From Psychrobacillus vulpis (GTDB taxonomy: Bacteria > Bacillota > Bacilli > Bacillales_A > Planococcaceae): a stretch of 64,000 bases of DNA. The first letter of the stretch is position 1; each line of letters starts with the position of its first letter. A model generated the notes under the pieces. The model saw only the letters and a list, made by a program, of their open reading frames with translations. It made no database searches and was not told the origin of the DNA. The stretch spans positions 1 through 64,000 of the forward strand of contig NZ_VDGI01000006.1 of NCBI RefSeq assembly GCF_006861825.1, given 5' to 3'. Of the stretch, positions 33,044-42,678 are shown piece by piece. A program made the translations under genes and the position numbers.

Positions 33044-34303
33044 TTAACCGACAACCTTTACACCATTTTTCCAAACGGTTTTTATATGGTTTACTCCAAA
33101 TAAATATTGTAATTCTTGATAATTTTTGACGTTCCAAAGTACAACATCTGCCTGCTTTCCAACTTCTAAAGAACCTACTTTGTCCTCCATTTGAATTGCA
33201 CATGCCGCATTATATGTTGCTGCACATAGACTTTCGGCAGGTGTTAGTCGCATGGAAATACATGCTAAATTCATCACGAGTGGCATAGAGGTTGTAGGGG
33301 ATGAACCAGGATTGCAATCTGTAGAAATTGCGACAGGTACCCCAGCATCTATCATTGTTCGTCCTTTAGCTGCTGTTTCTCTTAAATACAATGCAGTAGC
33401 AGGTAATAAACAAGCAATAACACTTTGCTTAGCCATTGCTTGTATACCTTCATCAGAGGCTTTTAGTAAATGCTCTGCGGAAATTGCACCTACTTCCGCT
33501 GCAAGCTCTGCGCCTTGGTAAGGCTCAATTTCGTCCGCATGTATTTTTGGTGTGAGTCCGAGCGATTTACCAGCATCTAAAATGCGCTTAGACTGTTCAG
33601 GAGTAAAGACTCCAACTTCACAAAAAACGTCATTAAACTTCGCAAGCTTTTCTTTTGCAACAACCGGCAGCATCTCATTAATAATAAGGTCAACGTATTC
33701 GTCTTCTCGACCTTTATATTCTGTTGGCACGGCATGTGCTCCCATAAATGTCGGAATAATATCGATTGGGTGTTCTTCTTGCAATCGTTTCATTACGCGA
33801 AGTTGCTTTAACTCGGTTTCCAAATCTAGTCCGTATCCACTTTTTCCTTCAACGGTTGTAACACCGTGTGTTAAAAATGAATCTAATCTTTTGGTAGTTT
33901 GCTGAACTAGTTCGTCTTCTGTTGCTTCACGAGTCATTCGTGTAGTTGCGTGAATTCCACCGCCAGCATTCATTATTTCCATATAGGTCGCGCCTTCTAG
34001 ACGCATTTCAAACTCTCGTTCACGACTACCTCCATAGGCGATATGCGTATGTGGATCTACTAGACCAGGTGTCACGAGATGACCGGTTGCATCTATGATA
34101 TCTGCATTTTCCGCTTGCACACTGTACCTCATTTCAAGCTCCTTAGTCGTGCCAATTGCTTGAATGATCCCATTTTCAAGCCAAACGCTTCCATCTTCAA
34201 TAATTGCTAATTCGCTCATTGCTTCTTTTATACGCGGTCCTACCGTTTCATGAGCAAGTGTGACTAACTGTGATGCATGTTTGATCCAAACGGCTTTAAC
34301 CAT
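33044..34303 (-). CDS. hutI: Imidazolonepropionase
   Basis: HutI hydrolyses 4-imidazolone-5-propanoate to N-formimino-L-glutamate, the third step of the hut pathway. It is an amidohydrolase with the zinc motif PHTHIAYGG near residue 84. Substrate-binding GKSGYGLDLETELKQL and later ligands in ADEIEP, SAEHLLKAS and ISTDCNPGSSP are visible. At 419 residues it has full length. AGGAGG lies well before the ATG, and the gene follows hutU by six bases. The formiminoglutamate-hydrolysing step (HutG type) is not encoded in the window. Confidence 0.96.
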   Translation of the reverse strand: MVKAVWIKHASQLVTLAHETVGPRIKEAMSELAIIEDGSVWLENGIIQAIGTTKELEMRYSVQAENADIIDATGHLVTPGLVDPHTHIAYGGSREREFEMRLEGATYMEIMNAGGGIHATTRMTREATEDELVQQTTKRLDSFLTHGVTTVEGKSGYGLDLETELKQLRVMKRLQEEHPIDIIPTFMGAHAVPTEYKGREDEYVDLIINEMLPVVAKEKLAKFNDVFCEVGVFTPEQSKRILDAGKSLGLTPKIHADEIEPYQGAELAAEVGAISAEHLLKASDEGIQAMAKQSVIACLLPATALYLRETAAKGRTMIDAGVPVAISTDCNPGSSPTTSMPLVMNLACISMRLTPAESLCAATYNAACAIQMEDKVGSLEVGKQADVVLWNVKNYQELQYLFGVNHIKTVWKNGVKVVG

Positions 34304-34309
34304 TGTTAT

Positions 34310-35980
34310 TTATACCTCCTGTTTTATCATAGGTATGTGAACACCTTTTTCGATTGCTGTTTTTTCTGCAAGCTCGTAGCCGGCATCGACGTGGCGTACA
34401 ATTCCCATTCCTGGGTCTGAAGTAAGGACACGTTCAAGTCTTGCCTCAGCTTCTTTTGTACCGTCCGCAACGATTACCATTCCAGCGTGGAGGGAATAAC
34501 CCATTCCAACGCCACCACCATGATGTACAGAAACCCAAGTAGCTCCGCCAACAGCGTTAATCATTGCATTTAATATTGGCCAATCCGCTACTGCATCAGA
34601 TCCATCTTTCATTGCTTCAGTTTCACGGTTTGGAGATGCAACAGATCCCGAATCAAGATGATCACGTCCGATAACAATTGGAGCTTTTAACTCGCCAGAA
34701 GCGACCATATCATTAATAATTTTTCCGAAACGTGCACGTTCACCATATCCTAGCCAGCAAATACGAGATGGAAGTCCTTGGAATTGAATTTTTTCACGTG
34801 CCATTTTAATCCAGTTACATAGATGGGTGTTATAGCTAAATTCTCTTAAGATTACTTCATCTGTTTTATAAATGTCTTCAGGATCACCAGATAATGCTAC
34901 CCAACGGAAAGGTCCTTTTCCTTCACAAAACTGTGGACGGATATATGCTGGAACAAATCCTGGGAAGTCAAATGCTCGTTCAAATCCTTCGTCTTTTGCA
35001 ACTTGTCGAATATTATTACCGTAGTCGAAAGTCACTGCACCTTTATCCATCATGTCCACCATCGCGCGAACATGCTGCTCCATCGAAGCTTTGGAACGTT
35101 TTACATATTCTACTGGGTCGCTATTTCGTAAAGATGTCGCTTCCTCCAAAGTCATATTAGATGGAATATAACCGTTTAATGGATCATGAGCAGATGTTTG
35201 GTCAGTTAACACATCTGGTATGAAACCACGTGTAATCATTTCTGGTAGAATATCTGAAGCGTTACCAACAAGACCAATAGACAGAGCCTTACCTTCTTGT
35301 TTTGCTTCTTTTGCAAGTTTAATCGCTTCATCTAATGAATGCGTTTTCACATCTGTGTATCGTGTTTCGATTCTACGGTCAATGCGTGTTTCATCTACAT
35401 CGATACCGATACAAACTCCACCATTCATCGTAACTGCAAGTGGTTGAGCACCACCCATTCCTCCAAGTCCTGCAGTAAGTGTAATCGTATGCTTTAGAGT
35501 GCCGTTATAATGCTGCTTTGCTAACTCTGCAAATGTTTCATACGTACCTTGTACAATTCCTTGAGAGCCAATGTAAATCCAACTACCTGCTGTCATTTGT
35601 CCGTACATCATTAACCCTTTTTTATCTAGCTCATGGAAGTGTTCCCATGTAGCGAAGGCAGGGACTAAGTTAGAGTTTGCAATAAGTACTCGAGGTGCAT
35701 CCAAATGAGATTTAAATACAGCAACTGGTTTCCCTGACTGCACCAGTAAAGTCTCATCGTTTTCAAGTTCTTTCAACGATCGAACAATAGCGTCAAAAGC
35801 TTCCCAGTTCCGTGCAGCTTTTCCAATTCCCCCATATACGACTAGATTATCTGGATGCTCTGCAACTTCCGCGTCTAAATTGTTCATTAGCATTCGGAGT
35901 GCTGCTTCTTGAAGCCAACCTTTCGTATTTAACTCTGTTCCACGATATCGGATAACTTTCTCACTTGCTTTTCCCATCAT
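34310..35980 (-). CDS. hutU: Urocanate hydratase
   Basis: HutU converts urocanate to imidazolonepropionate with NAD+ as an electrophilic cofactor. The protein of about 556 residues has the family blocks [28 protein letters not shown] (dinucleotide binding), [14 protein letters not shown] and the late [14 protein letters not shown]. The start at 35980 is chosen because GGAGGG lies directly before it; the frame remains open five codons further. It is the first gene of the operon. The 220-base upstream region shows no clear catabolite-responsive element or antiterminator, so regulation is not readable here. Confidence 0.97.
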   Translation of the reverse strand: MMGKASEKVIRYRGTELNTKGWLQEAALRMLMNNLDAEVAEHPDNLVVYGGIGKAARNWEAFDAIVRSLKELENDETLLVQSGKPVAVFKSHLDAPRVLIANSNLVPAFATWEHFHELDKKGLMMYGQMTAGSWIYIGSQGIVQGTYETFAELAKQHYNGTLKHTITLTAGLGGMGGAQPLAVTMNGGVCIGIDVDETRIDRRIETRYTDVKTHSLDEAIKLAKEAKQEGKALSIGLVGNASDILPEMITRGFIPDVLTDQTSAHDPLNGYIPSNMTLEEATSLRNSDPVEYVKRSKASMEQHVRAMVDMMDKGAVTFDYGNNIRQVAKDEGFERAFDFPGFVPAYIRPQFCEGKGPFRWVALSGDPEDIYKTDEVILREFSYNTHLCNWIKMAREKIQFQGLPSRICWLGYGERARFGKIINDMVASGELKAPIVIGRDHLDSGSVASPNRETEAMKDGSDAVADWPILNAMINAVGGATWVSVHHGGGVGMGYSLHAGMVIVADGTKEAEARLERVLTSDPGMGIVRHVDAGYELAEKTAIEKGVHIPMIKQEV

Positions 35981-36202
35981 AAATCCCTCCTTCAATTTCT
36001 ATCTCTATTCTATCGAAATTTTTCAATAATTTAAGTGTTTTTGAGAAAAAAGTAAAAATTTCTCATTTGCTAATTCGGTACTTCATTAGCATACTAGAGC
36101 GCTAGAAACTACATTCTGATGAATAAGTTGAATTTTCTTATTATATTGTAACTTTTAAAACTTAAAAACGTCTGTTTATTCAAAGACAGGGGGATATTGG
36201 AA

Positions 36203-37099
36203 ATGAAAAAAGTGATTTATTACTTACTTCTTTCGAGCTTGTTTGTTTTACTTTCAGCTTGTAGTGATTCCGAGAGTATGTATACGGAAGAATCTAAAAA
36301 GGAAATGGCAAATGACTCCGCAGACTATTCGGACGAAGGGGTAATTGAGAGTGAGGAATTACCTAAAGAAGAAAGTGCTACTGCTTCCTCTGAAGTGAAA
36401 ACAGAGCGTATGATCATACACCAGGCATTTATAAGGACAAATGTGAAAGAACTTACAAAAGCACAGAGTAATATAGAGCAAAAAGTAAAGAAATATGGTG
36501 GTTACATTGTGGAGTCAAATGTATACAAAGAGGATGATCAAACTAGTAGTGGCAATATGATCGTCCGAATTCCAGAGAAGCATTTTGAGACGTTTTTATC
36601 GGATGCAGAAGGAGAGGCATCTAAGGTACTAGAGCGTAAAGTAACTGGACAGGATGTTACAGAGCAATATGTAGATTTGACATCACGTGTGAAATCAAAA
36701 AGGGTGGTCGAGGAGAGACTGCTTAAATTTATGGGAGATGCTCAAAAAACGGAAGATCTGTTAAAAATATCAGAGGACTTAGCTAAAATTCAGGAAGAAA
36801 TAGAAGTATTAGTTGGAAAGCTGCAATATCTTGAAAACCAAACCTCTTTTTCAACAATTGAGCTAACGATGATCGAAAGTCGTGTAATTGTCCCCGAAAA
36901 ATTAGATAGCGATGAATTAAATACATGGGAGAAAACTAAAAAACAATTCATCACTAGTACCAATGGATTACTTGCAGCAGGCTCTGCAATAGTTGTTTTT
37001 TTCATTGGAAACTTACCGATACTTCTCCTGATAGCTGTTCCCGTATTTGTAGCGTATTGGATTATCAAAAAAAGAAAACAAAAAAGCCAACTTCAGTAG
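36203..37099 (+). CDS. DUF4349 lipoprotein
   Basis: This 298-residue membrane-anchored lipoprotein has a signal with lipobox LSAC and an acidic linker (about residues 22-65). The DUF4349 domain has strand segments (IIHQAFIRTNVKELTKAQ, GGYIVESNVYKED, NMIVRIPEKHFETFLS), then a long coiled coil (VKSKRVVEERLLKF to LQYLENQ). A C-terminal transmembrane helix (about 262-288) and a Lys/Arg tail follow. Function is unknown; the architecture suggests a sensor or partner at the outer face of the membrane. The ATG at 36203 with AGGGGG is preferred over TTG 36197. Confidence 0.85.
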   Translation: MKKVIYYLLLSSLFVLLSACSDSESMYTEESKKEMANDSADYSDEGVIESEELPKEESATASSEVKTERMIIHQAFIRTNVKELTKAQSNIEQKVKKYGGYIVESNVYKEDDQTSSGNMIVRIPEKHFETFLSDAEGEASKVLERKVTGQDVTEQYVDLTSRVKSKRVVEERLLKFMGDAQKTEDLLKISEDLAKIQEEIEVLVGKLQYLENQTSFSTIELTMIESRVIVPEKLDSDELNTWEKTKKQFITSTNGLLAAGSAIVVFFIGNLPILLLIAVPVFVAYWIIKKRKQKSQLQ

Positions 37100-37113
37100 A
37101 AGTTGGCTTTTTC
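37080..37113 (+). terminator. Terminator after the DUF4349 gene
   Basis: AAAAAGCCAACTTC and GAAGTTGGCTTTTT form a perfect 14-bp stem with a 4-nt loop. It starts inside the last codons of the gene. Confidence 0.88.
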
Positions 37114-37124
37114 TATATGTAAAT

Positions 37125-37229
37125 GATTGATCGATTGTTAGTAGAGATTGAGCGATTAACTGCGGGGATTGATCGATTATAAGTAGGGATTGAGCGATTA
37201 TCTACAAAGATTGATCGATTTACTGTAAT
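37125..37229. repeat. Array of five units with exact 21-bp period (core GATTGATCGATT)
   Basis: Units start at 37125, 37146, 37167, 37188 and 37209, each exactly 21 bases apart. Cores alternate strictly between GATTGATCGATT (units 1, 3, 5) and GATTGAGCGATT (units 2, 4), giving a hidden 42-bp rhythm. The remaining nine bases vary. A single related unit (GATTGATTGATTA) stands at 37355. The array begins 12 bases after a terminator. No gene lies between 37100 and 37521. Confidence 0.9.
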
Positions 37230-37452
37230 AGAATGCAAAACTAGAACCGGCCCCTGTAGTAAAAATAATTCCAGATAAATAATTTACTTCCCCGGATAAA
37301 ATTATTTCTGTCCACATAGAAATCTTTATGACCGGTTAGCATTTTGATAATAGAGATTGATTGATTACCAGAAAAAGAATGCAACTCCACAATCCAGCGC
37401 CTACGTTTTTTCCTTTTCAATCTTCAAATACATAAAAATGTAAAAAATTACT

Positions 37453-37487
37453 TTGACAGACAGAGTAATTCGAAGTAATATTACTCT
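37453..37487 (+). promoter_or_regulatory. Promoter and inverted-repeat operator of the PadR operon
   Basis: TTGACA (37453-37458), 17 bases and TAATAT (37476-37481) form a near-consensus promoter. AGAGTAAT (37462-37469) and ATTACTCT (37480-37487) form a perfect 8-bp inverted repeat with a 10-base spacer that overlaps the -10 box. This suits autorepression by the PadR protein encoded next. Confidence 0.7.
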
Positions 37488-37521
37488 ATCAGATAGAATA
37501 GTTATACAAGGATGTGGCAAT

Positions 37522-37845
37522 TTGATCAGAAGTGATATTATTCGAGGACATTTGGATTCGATTATTTTGCGCTTGATTCTTGAAAAAGACAGATATGGTT
37601 ATGAAATTTCAAAAGAAATCAGCTTGCGTACAGATAACCGATTTCAAATTAAAGAAGCAACATTATATGCAGTGTTCCAGCGACTCGAAAAAAAAGAGTT
37701 AATCGAATCTTATTTAGGTGGGGTCTCACAAGGTGGTAAGAGAAAATACTATAAAATCACAATGCTTGGAAAAGCATACTTAAACGAAATCGTTACGGAA
37801 TGGAAAGAACTAAAAGAAATTATTGATTTGTTTTTGGAGGGATGA
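37522..37845 (+). CDS. PadR family transcriptional regulator
   Basis: This 107-residue PadR-type winged-helix regulator begins LIRSDIIRGHLDSIILRLI and continues with DRYGYEISKEI and the wing/dimer region KEATLYAVFQRLEKKELIES and GGKRKYYKITMLGK. The TTG at 37522 is the likely start: it gives the normal family N-terminus and lies downstream of the promoter. The longer frame from 37453 would begin inside the -35 box. It is first in an operon with two membrane-protein genes and overlaps the next by four bases. Confidence 0.85.
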   Translation: MIRSDIIRGHLDSIILRLILEKDRYGYEISKEISLRTDNRFQIKEATLYAVFQRLEKKELIESYLGGVSQGGKRKYYKITMLGKAYLNEIVTEWKELKEIIDLFLEG

Positions 37846-37847
37846 AA

Positions 37848-38246
37848 ATGAAGAAGTTGAAAATTTACGTAGATGAGTTATTCAAGGATATTCCAGAAAG
37901 CGACCAAAAGATAGCTATTAAGGAGGAGGTTTTGGAGAACCTTGAAGAGAAAGTGTTGGATTTGATTGAACAAGGAAAAGAGGAGGAAGATGCTATTAAT
38001 AAAGCAATTGTTGAGTTCGGTGATATAGAAGACTTGAAAAATGAATTCGGAGTCAAAAAACCTGTTAATAAAAATATGACAAAAATAAATTTAGCATATT
38101 CCATCTGGGGTAGTTTGTTAATAATATCGCTATTTATATTTATTAATTTTTATTATTCTCCTAGTGTTATATGGTTTGTTTATCCAACATTTGTAGTGTT
38201 GTGGTGGCCATTAACAATGTATTTTAAGTGGCAACGGTCAAAGTAA
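37848..38246 (+). CDS. HAAS-type helical domain plus two-TM module protein
   Basis: This 132-residue protein combines a cytosolic helical domain (about 1-75) with two helices. LFKDIPESDQKIAIKEEVLENLEEKV and KAIVEFGDIEDLKNEFG are typical of HAAS/DUF1700-like modules encoded beside PadR genes. The last helix ends in the motif WFVYPTFVVLWWPLTMY. That motif is repeated four more times in the next gene. In such operons the PadR protein typically controls the HAAS protein gene. GGAGGG precedes the start at 37848. Confidence 0.72.
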   Translation: MKKLKIYVDELFKDIPESDQKIAIKEEVLENLEEKVLDLIEQGKEEEDAINKAIVEFGDIEDLKNEFGVKKPVNKNMTKINLAYSIWGSLLIISLFIFINFYYSPSVIWFVYPTFVVLWWPLTMYFKWQRSK

Positions 38247-38258
38247 GGAGGAGTATTG

Positions 38259-38897
38259 ATGAAGAAATTAGACGTTGGTTTTACAGCAGCTGGAGCAACG
38301 ATGACAATCATTTTTTTACTGTTAGTCAATTATTTAACGAGTCCAAGTTATCCTTGGTTTCTTTATCCATTTTTCGTCTTATTATTAAGTGTAATTGGTT
38401 TGTATTGTGCAAAAAAAGGAAAACACAAATTACTTTCGGTATTATATAGTGCAATTATTATTGTTTTTCTTATAACGGAGAATGTACTTTATACACCTCA
38501 ATATCCTTGGTTCTTATATGCTACTTTTCCGATTTTATGGTGGCCAATCTTAGTATTTCTAGGTACTCGTGCAAAAATGATGACAACTGCATGGATTGGA
38601 AGTATGAGTATTATTTTATACTATTTAATCTTAAATACATTCCTTTCACCAGGTTACCCTTGGGTAATTTACCCGGCATTTGTCGTGCTATGGTGGCCAC
38701 TAGCGCTATATCATGCACAGAAAAAAACATACTTTAAATTTTCAATACATGCGAGCATCTTAATAATTGTCTTTTTTATTCTTGTAAATTTTATCTCCTC
38801 TCCACAAACCATTTGGGCAGTTTATCCAATCTTTTGTGTGCTATGGTGGCCACTTAGTATGTATTATTTTGTGTTTAAACGGAGAATGGAACATTGA
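38259..38897 (+). CDS. Membrane protein of four repeated two-helix modules
   Basis: This 212-residue membrane protein is built of four tandem modules of about 50 residues. Each has one helix, a short loop with Ser/Thr-Pro, aromatic pairs (YPWFLYP), a second helix and LWWPL or its variant, then a short basic turn. The third and fourth copies read YPWVIYPAFVVLWWPL and TIWAVYPIFCVLWWPL. The same module closes the preceding protein, so the operon encodes five copies. AAGGAGG precedes the ATG. It is a 2TM-type repeat protein of unknown function. Confidence 0.72.
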   Translation: MKKLDVGFTAAGATMTIIFLLLVNYLTSPSYPWFLYPFFVLLLSVIGLYCAKKGKHKLLSVLYSAIIIVFLITENVLYTPQYPWFLYATFPILWWPILVFLGTRAKMMTTAWIGSMSIILYYLILNTFLSPGYPWVIYPAFVVLWWPLALYHAQKKTYFKFSIHASILIIVFFILVNFISSPQTIWAVYPIFCVLWWPLSMYYFVFKRRMEH

Positions 38898-39040
38898 TGA
38901 ATTACTGAGTTTTAACTCATATAGAAATGATAAAAAATATTGATTGTTCGACTTGAAAATATTATTATAAAATGAGCAAAAAATGGAAATATTATTTTGG
39001 GGTAATGAACAATTAATCCCATTTAAGGGAGGTTCGTATT

Positions 39041-40291
39041 TTGGGAGAAAATGTATCAAACAGTCAATCATCTGGGTTGTTTAGCAACCGTGTTTTTCAA
39101 GCAATTATTGTTTCAGGGATGTTTTTGCAGATTGGAATTTGGGTACGTAACTTTGCGGTTTTACTATTTGTTATGGATCAGACAAACGGTGATCCTTTTG
39201 CGGTATCCATGATTTCTGTAGCAGAATTCGCCCCAATTTTTATTTTTTCATTTATAGGAGGAACGTTTGCAGATCGTTGGCGTCCGAAAAGAACAATGGT
39301 CTGGTGTGACATTTTAAGTGCAATATCTGTATTTGCAGTGCTTTTCACACTATTTTTAGGAACTTGGCAAGTGGTGTTTTTTGCAACATTGATATCTGCG
39401 ATCTTGTCTCAATTTTCTCAGCCTTCTGGTATGAAGTTATTTAAAATGCATTTGCCTGAACAACAAATACAAGCCGGAATGTCTGTTTATCAAACAATAT
39501 TTGCAGTATTTATGGTTTTAGGTCCTATTTTAGGGACTTTCGCTTTTCAATCCTTTGGGATAAATACATCCATTGCTATAACCGGTATAGCATTTATACT
39601 TTCTGCAGTAGCTCTCGCTTTTCTTCCACCTGACAGAAAAACAGAAGAAGAGATTCGAACTACCTCATTATGGCAAGAAATGAAAAGTGGAGTTAAATAT
39701 GTGTTAGGAAAGAAAGAACTAAGTTTGCTAGGTTTTTGCTTTATGGCTGCTGGACTAGGCTTAGGATTTATCCAACCCCTTTCCATCTTTCTTGTAACAG
39801 AACAACTGGGCTTACCAAAAGAAAATCTCCAATGGTTGTTTATGATTAATGGAATTGGAATGATTCTAGGTGGGGCAGGCGTGATGATGTTTGCCAAAAC
39901 AGTACCTCCACAGAGGTTGCTTGTGTTTGGAATGCTTGTCAATGGAATAGGTTTAGCAGTGTTAGGATTGTCTACAAATCTTTGGTTAACGCTAACAGCT
40001 GAGTTTTTTAATGGACTTATGCTACCGTGCATTCAAATTGGTATTAATACTATGATTTTACAAAGGACAGAAGGTGCTTTTATAGGCAGGGTCAATGGCA
40101 TTTTAAGCCCTTTGTTCACAGGTTCGATGGTTCTAACAATGAGTGCTGCTGGTATTTTGAAAGAGCAATTTTCTTTAACTTTCATTTTTGAAGGAGCGGC
40201 TATCGTATTCCTTATAGGAATGTTCTTTATTTTGCCATTGTATAACCAAAAAGTGGAATTACCTTCTAATGAACTAGCTTCAGAAAAATAG
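39041..40291 (+). CDS. MFS transporter, drug/siderophore exporter type
   Basis: This 416-residue major-facilitator protein has twelve helices. The motif between helices 2 and 3 (GGTFADRWRPKRTMVWCD) and the balanced halves resemble the MefA/enterobactin-exporter branch, which exports macrolides or siderophores. The start is TTG, eight bases after AAGGGAGG. There is no regulator beside it; the upstream PadR operon is separated by 140 bases. The substrate cannot be inferred. A terminator follows. Confidence 0.82.
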   Translation: MGENVSNSQSSGLFSNRVFQAIIVSGMFLQIGIWVRNFAVLLFVMDQTNGDPFAVSMISVAEFAPIFIFSFIGGTFADRWRPKRTMVWCDILSAISVFAVLFTLFLGTWQVVFFATLISAILSQFSQPSGMKLFKMHLPEQQIQAGMSVYQTIFAVFMVLGPILGTFAFQSFGINTSIAITGIAFILSAVALAFLPPDRKTEEEIRTTSLWQEMKSGVKYVLGKKELSLLGFCFMAAGLGLGFIQPLSIFLVTEQLGLPKENLQWLFMINGIGMILGGAGVMMFAKTVPPQRLLVFGMLVNGIGLAVLGLSTNLWLTLTAEFFNGLMLPCIQIGINTMILQRTEGAFIGRVNGILSPLFTGSMVLTMSAAGILKEQFSLTFIFEGAAIVFLIGMFFILPLYNQKVELPSNELASEK

Positions 40292-40319
40292 GAGCATTTT
40301 ATGCGCATATTCGTTTCTA

Positions 40320-40351
40320 ACATCTCTCGAAATTTCGAGGGGTGTTTTTTT
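40320..40351 (+). terminator. Terminator after the MFS gene
   Basis: ACATCTCTCGAAA pairs with TTTCGAGGGGTGT (two G-U pairs) and runs into seven T. The remaining sequence to 40518 contains no supported gene. Confidence 0.8.
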
Positions 40352-40518
40352 GTAGGAGTGATATTCATATGAAGGTGAGTAAGTATTAAAGCTAAGGCAA
40401 GCTTGAAAAACACGGCGAAACATCTGAAGGAATTAATTCTGTTTTTTCAATAGGCAGTGGAACACTGAATTAGCCTGAATAAATGCAAAAAGATATCACA
40501 GTTTCATAAAAGTATTAT

Positions 40519-40547
40519 GTATCATAAACTCTAACTTTTCATACTAT
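40519..40547 (+). promoter_or_regulatory. Candidate sigma-E promoter of prkA
   Basis: GTATCAT (40519-40525), 14 bases and CATACTAT (40540-40547) match the mother-cell sigma E consensus closely, 33 bases before the prkA start. B. subtilis prkA is a sigma E gene, which supports the reading. Confidence 0.6.
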
Positions 40548-40579
40548 GTATAAAACAGCGCCCTGAATGGAGGGAATAG

Positions 40580-42475
40580 ATGGATATTTTGAATAAGGTG
40601 AAGAGCTACAGAGAAGAAGAGAATAAATTGAAGTGGGAAGGTACTTTCGAAGATTTTTTAGACATTTTGAAGGAAAGACCCGAAGTTGCCCAAACAGCTC
40701 ATTCACGTGTTTATAGTATGATTAAAAGCTCAGGTCTAATAGAAAGAGATGGGCAAAAGCTGTACCATTTCTTTGGAAAAGAAATATTTGGACTTGAAAC
40801 AGCAATAGAACGACTTGTAGAAGAATATTTTCATCCTGCTGCTAAAAGACTAGACGTTCGGAAACGAATTCTATTATTGATGGGACCTGTTAGTGGAGGT
40901 AAATCCTCCATTGTGACTTTACTAAAGCGTGGTTTAGAACAATACTCTAGAACAGACGAGGGCGCAGTATACGCTATAAAAGGTTGCCCGATGCATGAAG
41001 ATCCTCTGCATCTAATTCCACATCATTTACGGGAAGATTTTACAGAGGAATATGGTATTCGAATTGAAGGAAGTTTATCACCACTCAATACGATGCGACT
41101 TGAAAAGGAATATGACGGACATATTGAAAATGTCATGATAGAGCGAATTTTTTTCTCAGAAGATAAACGAGTTGGAATTGGAACGTTTACTCCATCTGAC
41201 CCGAAATCACAAGATATAGCTGACTTAACTGGAAGTATTGATTTTTCAACAATTGCTGAATTCGGTTCGGAGTCAGACCCTCGTGCTTACCGTTTTGATG
41301 GAGAGTTAAATAAAGCAAATAGAGGGATAATGGAATTCCAGGAAATGCTGAAATTAGATGAGAAGTTTCTATGGCATTTATTGTCTTTAACACAAGAAGG
41401 TAATTTTAAGGCAGGGAGATTTGCTTTAATTAGTGCTGATGAGCTAATTGTCGCTCATACGAACGAAACAGAGTACCGTTCCTTTATATCGAATAAAAAG
41501 AATGAAGCACTTCATTCAAGGATTATTGTTATGCCAATTCCATATAATTTAAGGGTAAGCCAGGAAGAAAGAATATATGAAAAGATGATCAAAGAAAGTG
41601 ATATGACACATGTGCACATCGCTCCACATGCCCTAAGAGCAGCTGCTATTTTTTCCATTTTAACAAGATTGGCAGTTCCTAAAAAGCAAGGTATTGATAT
41701 TGTAAAGAAAATGCGACTTTATGATGGGGAAAGCATTGAAGGTTTTAACGAAATTGACGTAGAGGAATTGAAGAAAGAGTCTCTTAACGAGGGGATGAGC
41801 GGTATTGATCCCCGTTATGTGATTAACAGAATCTCTTCTGCAATTATTCGTAAAGAAGTGCCGGCAATCAATGCTCTGGACGTTTTACGTGCGCTGAAAG
41901 AAGGACTGGACCAACACGCTTCTATTTCACAAGAAGACCGAGAAAAATATATGAATTATATTGCAATCGCTAGAAAAGAGTATGATGAAATTGCGAAAAA
42001 AGAAGTTCAAAAAGCATTTGTGTATTCATATGAAGAATCAGCAATTACATTAATGAATAATTATTTAGATAATGTGGAGGCTTTTTGTAATAAAAATAAA
42101 TTGAGAGACCCGCTTACAGGGGAAGAAATGAACCCTGACGAGAAATTGATGCGTTCTATTGAAGAGCAAATTGGCATTTCAGAAAATGCTAAAAAAGCTT
42201 TTAGAGAGGAAATTCTTATTCGCCTCTCAGCCTACGCAAGAAAAGGAAAACGATTTGAATACAATTCCCATGAGCGGTTACGTGAAGCAATTCAGAAAAA
42301 ATTGTTTGCGGATTTAAAAGATGTTGTTAAAATTACTACTTCCAGCAAAACGCCAGATGAAACGCATCTGAAAAAAGTGAATGAGGTAATCGCTAGACTC
42401 ATTGATGAGTATGGCTACAATTCGACTTCAGCAAATGAATTATTGCGCTATGTTGGGAGCCTTCTTAATCGATAA
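40580..42475 (+). CDS. prkA: PrkA serine protein kinase/AAA+ protein
   Basis: PrkA is a 631-residue protein with an N-terminal AAA+ domain (Walker A GPVSGGKSS, residues 102-110) and a C-terminal kinase-like region. In B. subtilis it is made in the mother cell and needed for efficient sporulation; the E. coli homologue YeaG acts in starvation. The blocks KGCPMHEDPLHLIP and GIGTFTPSDPKSQDIADLTG are characteristic and the length is normal. GGAGGGAATAG precedes the ATG. It is followed by yhbH and spoVR on the same strand, although a hairpin separates it from yhbH. Confidence 0.95.
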   Translation: MDILNKVKSYREEENKLKWEGTFEDFLDILKERPEVAQTAHSRVYSMIKSSGLIERDGQKLYHFFGKEIFGLETAIERLVEEYFHPAAKRLDVRKRILLLMGPVSGGKSSIVTLLKRGLEQYSRTDEGAVYAIKGCPMHEDPLHLIPHHLREDFTEEYGIRIEGSLSPLNTMRLEKEYDGHIENVMIERIFFSEDKRVGIGTFTPSDPKSQDIADLTGSIDFSTIAEFGSESDPRAYRFDGELNKANRGIMEFQEMLKLDEKFLWHLLSLTQEGNFKAGRFALISADELIVAHTNETEYRSFISNKKNEALHSRIIVMPIPYNLRVSQEERIYEKMIKESDMTHVHIAPHALRAAAIFSILTRLAVPKKQGIDIVKKMRLYDGESIEGFNEIDVEELKKESLNEGMSGIDPRYVINRISSAIIRKEVPAINALDVLRALKEGLDQHASISQEDREKYMNYIAIARKEYDEIAKKEVQKAFVYSYEESAITLMNNYLDNVEAFCNKNKLRDPLTGEEMNPDEKLMRSIEEQIGISENAKKAFREEILIRLSAYARKGKRFEYNSHERLREAIQKKLFADLKDVVKITTSSKTPDETHLKKVNEVIARLIDEYGYNSTSANELLRYVGSLLNR

Positions 42476-42570
42476 GGAATTGGAAAAGGTTTTGGATTAA
42501 GCATTAGTACTTATAGAAAGTTACCACAAGTAGAAAATTTTATAGCTTACTTAGTAGCAAGATAAACAGG

Positions 42571-42611
42571 AAAAACAAGACTGATTAATTAACATTAGTC
42601 TTGTTTTTTTA
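42571..42611 (+). terminator. Terminator between prkA and yhbH
   Basis: AAAACAAGACT and AGTCTTGTTTT form a perfect 11-bp stem followed by T7. It indicates that yhbH-spoVR may also have its own promoter; a weak sigma E-like CATATGAT lies near 42648. Confidence 0.8.
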
Positions 42612-42678
42612 TATATATAAAGTCAATAACTTGGTCGTCTTCGCATATGATAAAAAAATTAGATAGGTGTTGATGGAA

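Noticed and set aside
33252-33905. Plus-strand open frames inside the hut operon
   Set aside because: They are antisense to hutI, which is complete and well conserved; no ribosome-binding sites.
35981-36202. Catabolite-responsive element or HutP target before hutU
   Set aside because: I looked for a TGWAANCGNTNWCA-like site and a structured leader and saw none that was convincing.
40369-40389. Six-codon frame with good ribosome-binding site after the MFS terminator
   Set aside because: The signal GGAGTG is good, but seven codons without a recognisable partner or terminator are not enough to call a gene.
42640-42660. Sigma-E promoter for yhbH
   Set aside because: CATATGAT with a loosely matching -35 is too weak to list as a feature; transcription from the prkA promoter is also possible.
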